A stretch of DNA of 64,000 nt, taken from the NCBI RefSeq assembly GCF_000007705.1, contig NC_005085.1:558001-622000 (forward strand), in the 5' to 3' direction. Every line of letters starts with the position of its first letter. The first letter of the stretch is position 1. The DNA comes from Chromobacterium violaceum ATCC 12472 (GTDB taxonomy: Bacteria > Pseudomonadota > Gammaproteobacteria > Burkholderiales > Chromobacteriaceae). Position numbers and translations under genes: made by a program. The notes under the pieces were generated by a model, which saw nothing but the letters and a program-made list of their open reading frames with translations, was not told where the DNA came from and did not search any database. Shown piece after piece: positions 35,991-45,309 of the stretch.

Positions 35991-37108
35991 CTGAAACGCA
36001 GACCTTGCAGGGCCGCATCCTGACCGCTTCCGGCTGGATGGACGGCGCAGTGCGCCTGGCGGCCGACGGCCGCATCGCCGCGATAGACGCCCGGCTGGCG
36101 TCGGGCCGCCAGCCCGAGCGCTACATCCTGCCCGGCTTCATCGATCTGCACGTGCACGGCGGCGGCGGCGTGGACATCATGGAGGGCGGCGCCGCCGTCA
36201 ACCATGTGGCCCGGCTGCACGCCCGCTTCGGCACCACCTCCCTGCTGGCCACCACGATGACCGCGCCGCCGGAGGAGATTTCCCGCGTGCTGGCCGACAT
36301 CGGCCGCTGCAGCCGGGAGCGGGCGCCGGGCGGCAGCCGCGTGCTGGGCGTGCACCTGGAAGGTCCGTACATCAATCCCGGCAAACTGGGCGCCCAGCCC
36401 GACGACGCCTGTCAGGCGGCGATGGCGCAGATAGACGGCTACCGCGCGCTGGCGCCGATCTCGCTGATCACGCTGGCGCCGGAAATCCCGGGGCACCTCG
36501 ACATCATCCGCACGCTGAGCGCCCAGGGCGTCAGGATGCAGATGGGCCACACCCTCGGCAGCTACGAGCAGGCGGTGGCCGCGCTGGAGCAGGGCGCGTC
36601 CGGCTTCACCCATCTCTTCAACGCCATGACCGGCCTGCATCACCGCGAGCCGGGCATGGTGGGCGCGGCGCTGGCGCATGCCGAGTACGCCGAGCTGATT
36701 CCCGATTTGCTCCACGTCCATCCCGGCGCCATCCGCACCGCGTTGCGCGCGATCCCGCGCCTCTATTGCGTCACCGACTCCACCGCCGCCGCCGGCATGC
36801 CCGACGGACAGTACAAGCTGGGTTCGCACGCGGTCACCAAGTGCATGGGCGGGGTGCGCCTGGCCGACGGCACGCTGGCCGGCAGCACGCTGACCATGGA
36901 TCAGGCGCTGCGCAACCTGGTGTCCATCGGCCTGCCGCTGGCCGACGCCTCCAACCGCCTGTCGCTGTACCCGGCCGATTATCTGGGGCTGGCCGACCGC
37001 GGCCGGCTAGAGGCCGGGGCCTGGGCCGACATCGCGGTGCTGGATGCCGAACTGAATCTGCAGCAAGTCTATGTTGAGGGAGAAGAAATTGGCCTCGTTG
37101 ATGCTTGA
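35987..37108 (+). CDS. nagA: N-acetylglucosamine-6-phosphate deacetylase
   Basis: Amidohydrolase of 373 residues that removes acetate from GlcNAc-6-P to give GlcN-6-P. Metal and substrate motifs: LPGFIDLHVHGGGGVDIMEG, GVHLEGPYINPGKLGA with the metal-ligating Glu, MGHTLGSYEQA, FTHLFNAMTGLHHREPG, and the catalytic Asp in YCVTDSTAAAG. The ATG at 35987 overlaps the regulator stop. The downstream deaminase gene overlaps its last codons, so nagR-nagA-deaminase are coupled. Confidence 0.96.
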   Translation: MTETQTLQGRILTASGWMDGAVRLAADGRIAAIDARLASGRQPERYILPGFIDLHVHGGGGVDIMEGGAAVNHVARLHARFGTTSLLATTMTAPPEEISRVLADIGRCSRERAPGGSRVLGVHLEGPYINPGKLGAQPDDACQAAMAQIDGYRALAPISLITLAPEIPGHLDIIRTLSAQGVRMQMGHTLGSYEQAVAALEQGASGFTHLFNAMTGLHHREPGMVGAALAHAEYAELIPDLLHVHPGAIRTALRAIPRLYCVTDSTAAAGMPDGQYKLGSHAVTKCMGGVRLADGTLAGSTLTMDQALRNLVSIGLPLADASNRLSLYPADYLGLADRGRLEAGAWADIAVLDAELNLQQVYVEGEEIGLVDA

Positions 37109-38111
37109 GGAAGCGCTGTATTCCGCCGAAGCGGTCGCCGCGCAACACATGTACGCCGATGAGGGCCTGGCCGCGCTGGGGCGCGAGCTGGCCCGCATCC
37201 GCCCGCGCCTGGCGCTCACTGTCGCCCGCGGCAGCTCCGACCACGCCGCCAGCTATTTCGCTTATCTGGTGATGCAGCGGCTGGGCATCCCGGTGGTGTC
37301 GCTGCCGATGTCGCTGGTCACCCTGCACCAGTCGCCGCTGGCGGTGGACGGCCAGTTGGCCGTCGCCTTGTCGCAATCCGGCCAGAGCCCGGACCTGGTG
37401 GACACCATGAAGGCCTTGTCCGCCGCCGGCGCCCACACCGTGGCGCTGGTCAACAAGCAGCAGTCGCCGCTGGCCGAGTGCTGCGACTGGGCGGTGCCGC
37501 TGTGCGCCGGCGAGGAGAAGAGCGTCGCCGCCACCAAGAGCTACATCACCGCGCTGTCCGCCGTCGCGCGCCTGGTCGCCCACTGGCAGGCCGACGAGAA
37601 GCTGCTGGCCGCGCTGGCCAACCTGCCGCAGCGGCTGCAGGACGCAGCCGGCCAGGACTGGTCGGCCGCGATCGACGTGCTGAAGCCGGCGGAGCGCATC
37701 ATGGTGGTCGGCCGCGGCCTGGGCTTCGCCGTGGCGCTGGAGGCGGCGCTGAAATTCAAGGAGACCTGCGCCATCCAGGCCGAGGCCTTCTCCGGCGCCG
37801 AGATCAAGCACGGGCCGATGGCGCTGATCGACGACGGCTACCCGCTGCTGGTGTTCGCGCCGCGCGGTCCGGAACAGCAGGGCCTGATCGATCTGGCCGA
37901 GGAAATGCGCGGCCGCGGCGCGCGCGTGCTGCTGGCCGCGCCGGACAATGTGTCCAGCCGCGACCTGACGCTGGCGGTGGCCGACGACGAGGCGCTGGAC
38001 CCGCTGCTGGCGATCCAGAGCTTTTATCTGATGGCGGCCCGCCTGTCCGAGGCGCGCGGCCTGAATCCGGACCTGCCGCGCCATCTGTCCAAGGTGACCC
38101 GCACCCGTTGA
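37101..38111 (+). CDS. nagB-II: SIS-domain glucosamine-6-phosphate deaminase (NagB-II type)
   Basis: A 336-residue protein of two SIS domains, related to the isomerase half of GlmS, lacking the glutaminase domain. Motifs include ARGSSDHAASYFAYL, VALSQSGQSPDLVDT and EEKSVAATKSYITAL in the first domain, and the catalytic-region KETCAIQAEAFSGAEIKHGP. In nag operons without classical NagB this protein converts GlcN-6-P to fructose-6-P and ammonia. The ATG at 37101 overlaps the end of nagA by eight bases; a TTG at 37089 closer to GAGGGAGAAG is an alternative start. Confidence 0.9.
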   Translation: MLEEALYSAEAVAAQHMYADEGLAALGRELARIRPRLALTVARGSSDHAASYFAYLVMQRLGIPVVSLPMSLVTLHQSPLAVDGQLAVALSQSGQSPDLVDTMKALSAAGAHTVALVNKQQSPLAECCDWAVPLCAGEEKSVAATKSYITALSAVARLVAHWQADEKLLAALANLPQRLQDAAGQDWSAAIDVLKPAERIMVVGRGLGFAVALEAALKFKETCAIQAEAFSGAEIKHGPMALIDDGYPLLVFAPRGPEQQGLIDLAEEMRGRGARVLLAAPDNVSSRDLTLAVADDEALDPLLAIQSFYLMAARLSEARGLNPDLPRHLSKVTRTR

Positions 38112-38199
38112 CCGGATGAACAGACAGGCGGCGCAGACCGCCGGGGCGGCCGCGAAACGCGGCCGGCCGATAACAGAATCGACAGAATAAGGATGTTCG

Positions 38200-40695
38200 A
38201 TGACCACTACGCTCGAACTGCTGGCGCCGTTCTCCGGGCCGGCGATCGCTCTCGACCGCGTGCCGGACCCAGTGTTCGCCGGCCTGATGATGGGAGATGG
38301 CCTGGCCATCGAGCCCTTGTCGCCGACGCTGCTGGCGCCCTGTAGCGGCGCGGTGGCCCAGCTGGCCCGCACCGGCCACGCGCTGACCCTCGCCGCCGAC
38401 AACGGCGCCGAGGTGCTGATCCACATCGGCATCGACACCGTCAAGCTGGAGGGCCGCGGCTTCCGTCCGCTGGTCGCCGTCGGCGACAAGGTGACGGCTG
38501 GCCAGCCGCTGATCGAAGTGGACCTGGACGCGGTGGCGCGCCGGGCGCCGTCGCTGCAGACCATGGTGGTCATCGCCAATTCCGAGCAATTCCGTTTTCC
38601 CCGCCGTGCCGAAGGCCTGCTCGAAGCGGGCCGTTCGCACTTCCTGACCCTGGCGGCTCGCGAGGCCGTCTCCCCTCGCGAGTCCGCCGGCGGCCCGGAG
38701 CGCCGCGGCGAGGCCACGGTGCGCCACGAGGGCGGCCTGCACGCGCGGCCGTCGGCGCTGGTGCAGCAGGCGGCCAAGCGGCGCGAGGCCGAGGTGTTCA
38801 TCGAATTTGCCGGCAAGCGGGCCAACGCCCGCAGCGTGGTGGCGCTGATGGGGCTGGGCGTGGCGGAGGACGACCGCGTCGCAGTCATCGCCAGCGGCCA
38901 TGACGCCGACGCGGCGCTGGCCGACGTGATCGAGGCGTTGCAAACCCGCAGCGAAGCCGGCCATGCCGCCGTGGCGCCGGCTGAGGCCCGCGAACCGGTC
39001 GCCGGATATCTCGCCGGCGTGGCCGCCGCGCCGGGCCTGGCCATCGGCCGCGCGGTGCGGCTGGACGCTTTCGAGATGCCGCTGCCCGAACAGGGCGCGG
39101 GCGAGGCTGCCGAGCGCGCCGCGCTGGCGGCGGCGCTCCGCCGGGTGCGGGACGCCATTTCGTCCGGCATCGACGCGGCGCTGCGCCGCGGCGCCACGGC
39201 GGAAAGCGACATCTTCGCCGCCCACCTGGCCTTGCTGGACGACCCCGAGCTGCTGTCCGCCGCCGAAGCCGACATCGCCGCCGGCCGCGGCGCCGGCTTC
39301 GGCTTTCGCCGCGCGGTGCGCGCCCAGTGCGCGGTGCTGGCCGGCCTGGGCAACCCATTGCTGGCCGAGCGGGTGGCCGATCTGAAAGACATCGAGCGCC
39401 AGGTGCTGGTGGCGCTGTACGGCGAGCCGGAGCAGGGACCGGAGCTGTTCGACGACTCCATCCTGGTGGCCGAGGACCTGGCGCCGTCCGAACTGACGCG
39501 GCTGCCGCCCGGCAAGGTGGCCGGCATCGTCACCGCCGCCGGCGGCGCCAGCGGCCATGTCGCCATCCTGGCGCGGGCGCTGGGCATCCCGGCGCTGGTG
39601 GCCTGCGGCCCGTCGGCGCTGGCGCTGCAGCCAGGCCAGACCCTGGTGCTGGACGCGCGCGCCGGCCTCGCCAATCCCCAGCCCACCCCGTCCGACCTGG
39701 CCGCCGCCCGCGCCGAGATCGACAAGCTGGCGGCGAGGCGCCGCGCGATGCAGGCGTCGGCCAACGCGCCGGCCATCACCGTGGATGGCGTGGCGATCGA
39801 GGTGGCAGTCAACATCGCCAACGCCGACGACGCGCGCGAGGGCGTCGCCCACGGCGCCGACGCGGTGGGCCTGCTGCGCACCGAGTTCCTGTTCATCGAC
39901 CGCCGCGACGCGCCGACCGAGGCCGAGCAGACTGCCGCCTACCAAGCGGTGCTGGACGCGTTGGACGGCCGCCACGCCATCATCCGCACGCTGGACGTGG
40001 GCGGCGACAAGGAGGTGCCTTACCTGCAACTGCCGCTGGAACCGAACCCGGCGCTGGGGCTGCGCGGCATCCGCACCGGCTTCGCCTATCCGGACATGCT
40101 GGATGCCCAGCTGCGCGCGCTGCTGGCGGTGAAGCCGCTGTCGCGGCTGCGCATCCTGGTGCCGATGATCACCGACGTCGGCGAGCTGATCCGGCTACGG
40201 GAGCGCATCGAGCAGCTGGCCGGCGAAATGAGTCTTTCCGAGCGGCCGCAGCTGGGCGTGATGGTGGAGGTGCCGTCGGCGGCGCTGCTGGCCGACCAAT
40301 TGGCGAAGCACGCCGATTTCCTGTCCATCGGCAGCAACGACCTGACCCAGTACACGCTGGCGATGGACCGCTGCAACGCCACGCTGGCCGCGCGCATCGA
40401 CTCCATGCATCCCGGCCTGCTGCGTCTGATCGCCATCACGGTGGAAGGCGCGAAAAAGTATGGCAAATGGGTGGGCGTGTGCGGCGCGATGGCGTCGGAC
40501 CCGCAGGCGGTGCCGGTGCTGATCGGCCTGGGCGTCGCCGAGCTGTCGGTCAGCCCGCGCCTGGTGCCGGAAGTGAAGAGCCTGGTGCGCGGGCTGTCGC
40601 GCCGGCATTGCGAGGAAGAGGCGCTGCGGCTGCTGGCGCTGGGATCGCCGCAGGCGGTGCGCGGCAGGGTGACGGAACTGTGGCCCGGCGTATGA
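38200..40695 (+). CDS. nagF: Fused PTS phosphotransferase EIIA-HPr-EI
   Basis: An 831-residue cytoplasmic protein combining three steps of the PTS phosphorelay. A glucose-type EIIA (1 to about 145) has phospho-acceptor H75 (VLIHIGIDTVKL) and assisting H60. HPr (about 168-255) has H181 in GGLHARPSA. Enzyme I (about 265-831) has active H453 in GGASGHVAILARALG, with the PEP-binding barrel and SNDLTQYTLAMDR at the C-terminus. The protein should pass phosphate from PEP straight to the EIIB of the next gene. Such EIIA-HPr-EI fusions occur in betaproteobacterial and xanthomonad nag operons. Confidence 0.95.
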   Translation: MTTTLELLAPFSGPAIALDRVPDPVFAGLMMGDGLAIEPLSPTLLAPCSGAVAQLARTGHALTLAADNGAEVLIHIGIDTVKLEGRGFRPLVAVGDKVTAGQPLIEVDLDAVARRAPSLQTMVVIANSEQFRFPRRAEGLLEAGRSHFLTLAAREAVSPRESAGGPERRGEATVRHEGGLHARPSALVQQAAKRREAEVFIEFAGKRANARSVVALMGLGVAEDDRVAVIASGHDADAALADVIEALQTRSEAGHAAVAPAEAREPVAGYLAGVAAAPGLAIGRAVRLDAFEMPLPEQGAGEAAERAALAAALRRVRDAISSGIDAALRRGATAESDIFAAHLALLDDPELLSAAEADIAAGRGAGFGFRRAVRAQCAVLAGLGNPLLAERVADLKDIERQVLVALYGEPEQGPELFDDSILVAEDLAPSELTRLPPGKVAGIVTAAGGASGHVAILARALGIPALVACGPSALALQPGQTLVLDARAGLANPQPTPSDLAAARAEIDKLAARRRAMQASANAPAITVDGVAIEVAVNIANADDAREGVAHGADAVGLLRTEFLFIDRRDAPTEAEQTAAYQAVLDALDGRHAIIRTLDVGGDKEVPYLQLPLEPNPALGLRGIRTGFAYPDMLDAQLRALLAVKPLSRLRILVPMITDVGELIRLRERIEQLAGEMSLSERPQLGVMVEVPSAALLADQLAKHADFLSIGSNDLTQYTLAMDRCNATLAARIDSMHPGLLRLIAITVEGAKKYGKWVGVCGAMASDPQAVPVLIGLGVAELSVSPRLVPEVKSLVRGLSRRHCEEEALRLLALGSPQAVRGRVTELWPGV

Positions 40696-40771
40696 CGGCG
40701 GGCGTCGGTGAGAAGTGCTGGGGAGCCGCCATCGGACAAGACGGCACCAGAATTAACCTGGGAGATATGTT

Positions 40772-42460
40772 GTGAGTACTCTTAACAAGTTTGCAGGCAT
40801 CCAGCAACTGGGGCGCGCCCTGATGCTGCCGATCGCCGTGCTGCCGGTGGCCGGCCTGTTGCTGCGTCTGGGCCAGCCCGACCTGTTGGACATCAAGTTC
40901 ATGGCGCAGGCGGGCGACGCCATCTTCGGCAATCTGGCTCTGATCTTCGCCATCGGCGTGGCGGTCGGCTTCGCCAAGGATGGCAACGGCACTTCCGGCC
41001 TGGCCGGCGCCATCGGCTACCTGGTGCTGACCGCGGTGCTGAAAGTGATCGACGACAAGATCAATATGGGCGTGCTGTCCGGCATCCTGTCCGGTCTGAT
41101 CGCGGGCTATCTGTACAACCGCTACAAGGACATCAAGCTGCCCAGCTACCTGGCCTTCTTCGGCGGCAAGCGCTTCGTGCCCATCGTCACCGGCTTCGGC
41201 ATGCTGGTGCTCGGGGCGGTCCTCGGCTATGCCTGGCCGCCGGTGCAGCATGGCATCGACGCCGTGGGCAAGTGGCTGATCGCCACCGGCGAGGTGGGCG
41301 TGTTCTTCTACGGCGTGCTCAACCGCATCCTGATCGTCACCGGCCTGCACCATATCCTGAACAATATCGTGTGGTTCCAGGTCGGCGATTTCACCAACGC
41401 CGCCGGCAAGGTGGTGCATGGCGACCTGACCCGCTTCTTCGCCGGCGACAAGACGGCCGGCATGTTCATGGCCGGCATGTTCCCGGTGATGATGTTCGGC
41501 CTGCCGGCCGCCTGCCTGGCGATGTACCGCACCGCCAAGCCGGAGAACCGCGCCGCCGTCGGCGGCCTGCTGTTCTCCATGGCCCTGACCGCGATGCTGA
41601 CCGGCGTCACCGAGCCGGTGGAGTTCGCCTTCATGTTCCTGGCCCCGGTGCTCTACGGCATCCACGCGGTGCTGACCGGCGTTTCCATGGCCGTCATGCA
41701 GATGCTGGGCGTGAAGCTGGGCTTCGGCTTCTCCGCCGGCCTGTTCGACTATGTCATCAACTATGGTATCGCCACCAAGCCGCTGCTGCTGCTGCCGGTG
41801 GGCGCGGTCTACTTCGCCGTCTACTATGCGCTGTTCGTGTTCTTCATCCGCAAGTTCGATCTGAAGACGCCGGGCCGCGAGGATGCCGCCGTGACGGTCG
41901 CCGAGGTCAAAGCCGGCACTAGCCGCGCGCGCGCCTTCATCGATGCGCTGGGCGGCGCCGCCAACCTGAAGTCGGTGGACGCCTGCACCACCCGCCTGCG
42001 CCTGCAGGTGGCCAGCAATGAAAAGGTCAACGAGGCCGCGCTGAAGGCGCTGGGCTCGCGCGGCCTGATCAAGCCGGCCGCCGGCAGCGTGCAGGTGGTG
42101 CTGGGACCGGAGGCGGACCTGATCGCCGACGAGATCCGCGGCGCGCTGGGCAACGCCGCCGCCGAGCCGCAAGCGGCCGTTTCGGCTGTGGCCGAGACGC
42201 TGGCGTCCGCGGCGGCGGCCGGTGGCGCCAGCATCGACAAGGCGCGCTGGCTGGCCGCGCTGGGCGGTGCCGGCAATGTGCGCAAGATCGAGGCGGTGGC
42301 CGGCAGCCGGCTGCGGGTGGAGGTGGCCGACGCCGCGCTGGTCGACCAGGCCGCGCTGCAGGCGCTGGGCGCCAGCGGCGTCACCGCGGTGTCCTCCAGC
42401 CTGCTGCACGTGGTGCTGCAAGTCGACGCCGCGCCGTACGCCGCGGTTTTGCAAGGATGA
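40772..42460 (+). CDS. nagE: PTS N-acetylglucosamine transporter EIICB with an extra EIIB-like domain
   Basis: Imports GlcNAc and phosphorylates it. The 562-residue protein has a membrane EIIC domain (to about 365; VLNRILIVTGLHHILNN and GVTEPVEFAFMFLAP are diagnostic), an EIIB domain with phospho-cysteine C405 (SVDACTTRLRL) and a second EIIB-like domain (about 490-560) in which the Cys position is lost (KIEAVAGSRLRV). GTG start with GGGAG upstream. It is the last gene of the operon and depends on the fused EIIA-HPr-EI before it. A terminator follows. Confidence 0.95.
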   Translation: MSTLNKFAGIQQLGRALMLPIAVLPVAGLLLRLGQPDLLDIKFMAQAGDAIFGNLALIFAIGVAVGFAKDGNGTSGLAGAIGYLVLTAVLKVIDDKINMGVLSGILSGLIAGYLYNRYKDIKLPSYLAFFGGKRFVPIVTGFGMLVLGAVLGYAWPPVQHGIDAVGKWLIATGEVGVFFYGVLNRILIVTGLHHILNNIVWFQVGDFTNAAGKVVHGDLTRFFAGDKTAGMFMAGMFPVMMFGLPAACLAMYRTAKPENRAAVGGLLFSMALTAMLTGVTEPVEFAFMFLAPVLYGIHAVLTGVSMAVMQMLGVKLGFGFSAGLFDYVINYGIATKPLLLLPVGAVYFAVYYALFVFFIRKFDLKTPGREDAAVTVAEVKAGTSRARAFIDALGGAANLKSVDACTTRLRLQVASNEKVNEAALKALGSRGLIKPAAGSVQVVLGPEADLIADEIRGALGNAAAEPQAAVSAVAETLASAAAAGGASIDKARWLAALGGAGNVRKIEAVAGSRLRVEVADAALVDQAALQALGASGVTAVSSSLLHVVLQVDAAPYAAVLQG

Positions 42461-42524
42461 GGCGGGGAAAATAGCAAACACTTGATGTAGCGTGTTGATT
42501 ACAAGCGCAAATCAGAGGAAAGTG

Positions 42525-42559
42525 ACAGCGCAGGGCGGGATACGGCCTGCGCTGTTTTC
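42525..42559 (+). terminator. Intrinsic terminator of the nag operon
   Basis: ACAGCGCAGG pairs with CCTGCGCTGT around an 11-base loop and is followed by TTTCG, 65 bases after the nagE stop. Confidence 0.8.
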
Positions 42560-42674
42560 GTTTGGCGCGGCGTTCCATCCGCGTCCGGCGGCGGCAGGCT
42601 CCGTCCGCGGAATTCGCATTTTTCGGTGGCGATGTCCAGACCATCGAATCGTTCATTGAGCTGTCACAAGCTGA

Positions 42675-43688
<1,014 letters not shown>

Positions 43689-43723
43689 GCCGCGACGCTG
43701 TAAGGGAGAGTTGTTCTCTGTTC

Positions 43724-43756
43724 CGGCCGGCGCCCTCTGGGCCCCGGCCGTTTTTT
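43724..43756. terminator. Terminator between convergent gapA and Lrp-type gene
   Basis: CGGCCGG and CCGGCCG form a stem around a GC-rich loop, followed by six T residues in the gapA direction. Confidence 0.8.
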
Positions 43757-44199
43757 CATTCGTCTTCCTGCAGCGCGGGCATGCGCGGCGGCACCGGCAT
43801 GTCGATGATGATCGAGGTCTTGGTGTCGCCGAACTGCATCAGCCGCGCGATCAGCGCCTGCAGCGCCGGCATGGTGTCCACCGCCACCCGTATCATCAGG
43901 CCGCTGGTGCCGGTGATGGACGCGCACTCTATCACTTCGGGCGTCTTGCGGATCTCGTCTATCACCACGTAGTACTCCAGGTGCTTGACTGTCAATTCGA
44001 TCAGGCAGGAAATCGGCAGGCCGACGCGGTTGGGGTCGATGCGGGCGTGGTAGCCGGTGATCACGCCGGACTGCTCCAATTTGGCCACCCGGTCGGCCAC
44101 CGCCGGCGCCGACAGGTTCACCCGCCGCGCCAGTTCGGCGAAGCTGATTCTGGCATTTTCGTGCAGCGCAGCGAGGATTTTGCGGTCGAATCTATCCAT
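43756..44199 (-). CDS. Lrp/AsnC-family transcriptional regulator
   Basis: A 147-residue regulator with an N-terminal helix-turn-helix (ISFAELARRVNLSAPAVADRVAKLEQ) and a C-terminal RAM ligand-binding domain (about 65-140; the GTSGLMIRVAVDTM segment carries the expected glycine pair). Family members sense amino acids or related molecules. It is a single gene converging on gapA; its targets are unknown. Its upstream region leads into the candidate RNA at about 44305-44496. Confidence 0.9.
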   Translation of the reverse strand: MDRFDRKILAALHENARISFAELARRVNLSAPAVADRVAKLEQSGVITGYHARIDPNRVGLPISCLIELTVKHLEYYVVIDEIRKTPEVIECASITGTSGLMIRVAVDTMPALQALIARLMQFGDTKTSIIIDMPVPPRMPALQEDE

Positions 44200-44304
44200 G
44201 TTTCGAATCGAAGGAAATATGACGGAATAAAGATAGATAATAAAGTGAAATGGAAGAAAATCCTATTCTTGCGTGGCCTGCGTAGCGGGATTGCTACGTA
44301 GAAT

Positions 44305-44496
44305 GCAGCCCGTATCTGGAACAAGCGGCACGTCCCGCCGTTTGCTCCTCTCCAAGATTGGTTGCGGATGAGCGAGTCGCTCGACCCCCTCATTTGAGAC
44401 TGTCCTGGTGATCTCTTTGTCCCTGGTCTCTTGTCAGATCAACGTTTTTGACGACGACCATTCCGGGTCTGCCCAATCGGCAGGCCCGTTTTTTTT
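44305..44496 (+). ncRNA. Candidate small RNA in the Lrp-phoB intergenic region
   Basis: A strong intrinsic terminator (44464-44496) ends a region with no gene, 124 bases before phoB. Upstream are local stems such as GCGAGTCGCTCG near 44370-44384 and -35/-10-like elements (TTGCGT 44269, TAGAAT 44299, poorly spaced). The transcript would be roughly 190 bases. No known RNA family (6S, tmRNA, SRP) was recognised. The 5' limit is a guess; a long leader of a decayed gene is the alternative. Confidence 0.35.
44464..44496 (+). terminator. Strong orphan intrinsic terminator
   Basis: CGGGTCTGCC-CAATC-GGCAGGCCCG (one mismatch) followed by eight T residues. No plus-strand gene precedes it since gapA, which has its own terminator. 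Confidence 0.88.
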
Positions 44497-44556
44497 GGGG
44501 TCTGGCGCGCGGGGGCGCTTTGCGGGAAAATCCCGCCGCGGGAACTTTCCAAGACA

Positions 44557-44574
44557 TGTCATATTAGTGTCATC
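44557..44574 (+). promoter_or_regulatory. Pho box upstream of phoB
   Basis: TGTCATATTAGTGTCATC: two TGTCAT repeats starting 11 bases apart with an AT-containing spacer, matching the PhoB-binding consensus of proteobacteria. It lies 46 bases before the phoB ATG, so phosphate-starvation autoactivation of phoBR is expected. Confidence 0.8.
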
Positions 44575-44619
44575 TGGCGTTTGTATGCTTGCCGCAAAAT
44601 CAAACCCGAGGATAGCCAC

Positions 44620-45309
44620 ATGGCCGCCAATATTCTGCTTGTCGAAGACGAACCGGCGATTCAGGAGCTGATCGCCTTCAACCTGGCCCAGGCCGGCCAC
44701 CATGTGCTGCGCGCCGGCACCGCGGAAGCGGCGCTGACGCTGGTGAGGAACGCCTTGCCCGATCTGGTGCTGCTGGACTGGATGCTCCCCGGCGCCAGCG
44801 GCATCGACGTCGCCAAGCGCCTGCGCGCCGACGAGCGGACCCGCCACATCCCCATCATCATGCTGACTGCCCGTTCCGACGAGCAGGACAAGGTCGCCGG
44901 CCTGGAGACCGGCGCCGACGACTACATCACCAAGCCGTTCTCGCCGCGCGAGCTCCTGGCCCGCATCAAGGCGGTGCTGCGCCGCCGCGCGCCGCAGATG
45001 ACCGACGACGCGGTCGACGTGCAGGGCCTGCGGCTGGACCCGGTGACCCACCGCGTCACCGGCAACGGCAGCGTGATCGAGCTCGGCCCCACCGAATTCC
45101 GCCTGCTGCACTTCTTCATGACCCATCCGGAGCGCGTCCACTCCCGCGCCCAGCTGCTCGACCAGGTGTGGGGCGACCACGTCTTCGTCGAGGAGCGCAC
45201 CGTGGACGTGCATATCCGCCGCCTGCGCAGCGCGCTGGAAGGCACGCAGCACGACGGTCTGATCCAGACCGTGCGCGGCACCGGCTACCGCTTCTCCGTC
45301 CAGCAGTAA
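44620..45309 (+). CDS. phoB: Phosphate regulon response regulator PhoB
   Basis: OmpR-type regulator of 229 residues that activates phosphate-starvation genes. Receiver domain with acidic pair E9/D10, phospho-acceptor D53 (LVLLDWMLPG), Thr (IMLTARSDE) and Lys (YITKPFSP). The C-terminal winged helix (about 130-228) reads LGPTEFRLLHFFM and RTVDVHIRRLR. The ATG at 44620 follows GAGGATAG and begins MAANILLVEDE. The phoR start overlaps its stop by one base. A Pho box lies upstream. Confidence 0.96.
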   Translation: MAANILLVEDEPAIQELIAFNLAQAGHHVLRAGTAEAALTLVRNALPDLVLLDWMLPGASGIDVAKRLRADERTRHIPIIMLTARSDEQDKVAGLETGADDYITKPFSPRELLARIKAVLRRRAPQMTDDAVDVQGLRLDPVTHRVTGNGSVIELGPTEFRLLHFFMTHPERVHSRAQLLDQVWGDHVFVEERTVDVHIRRLRSALEGTQHDGLIQTVRGTGYRFSVQQ

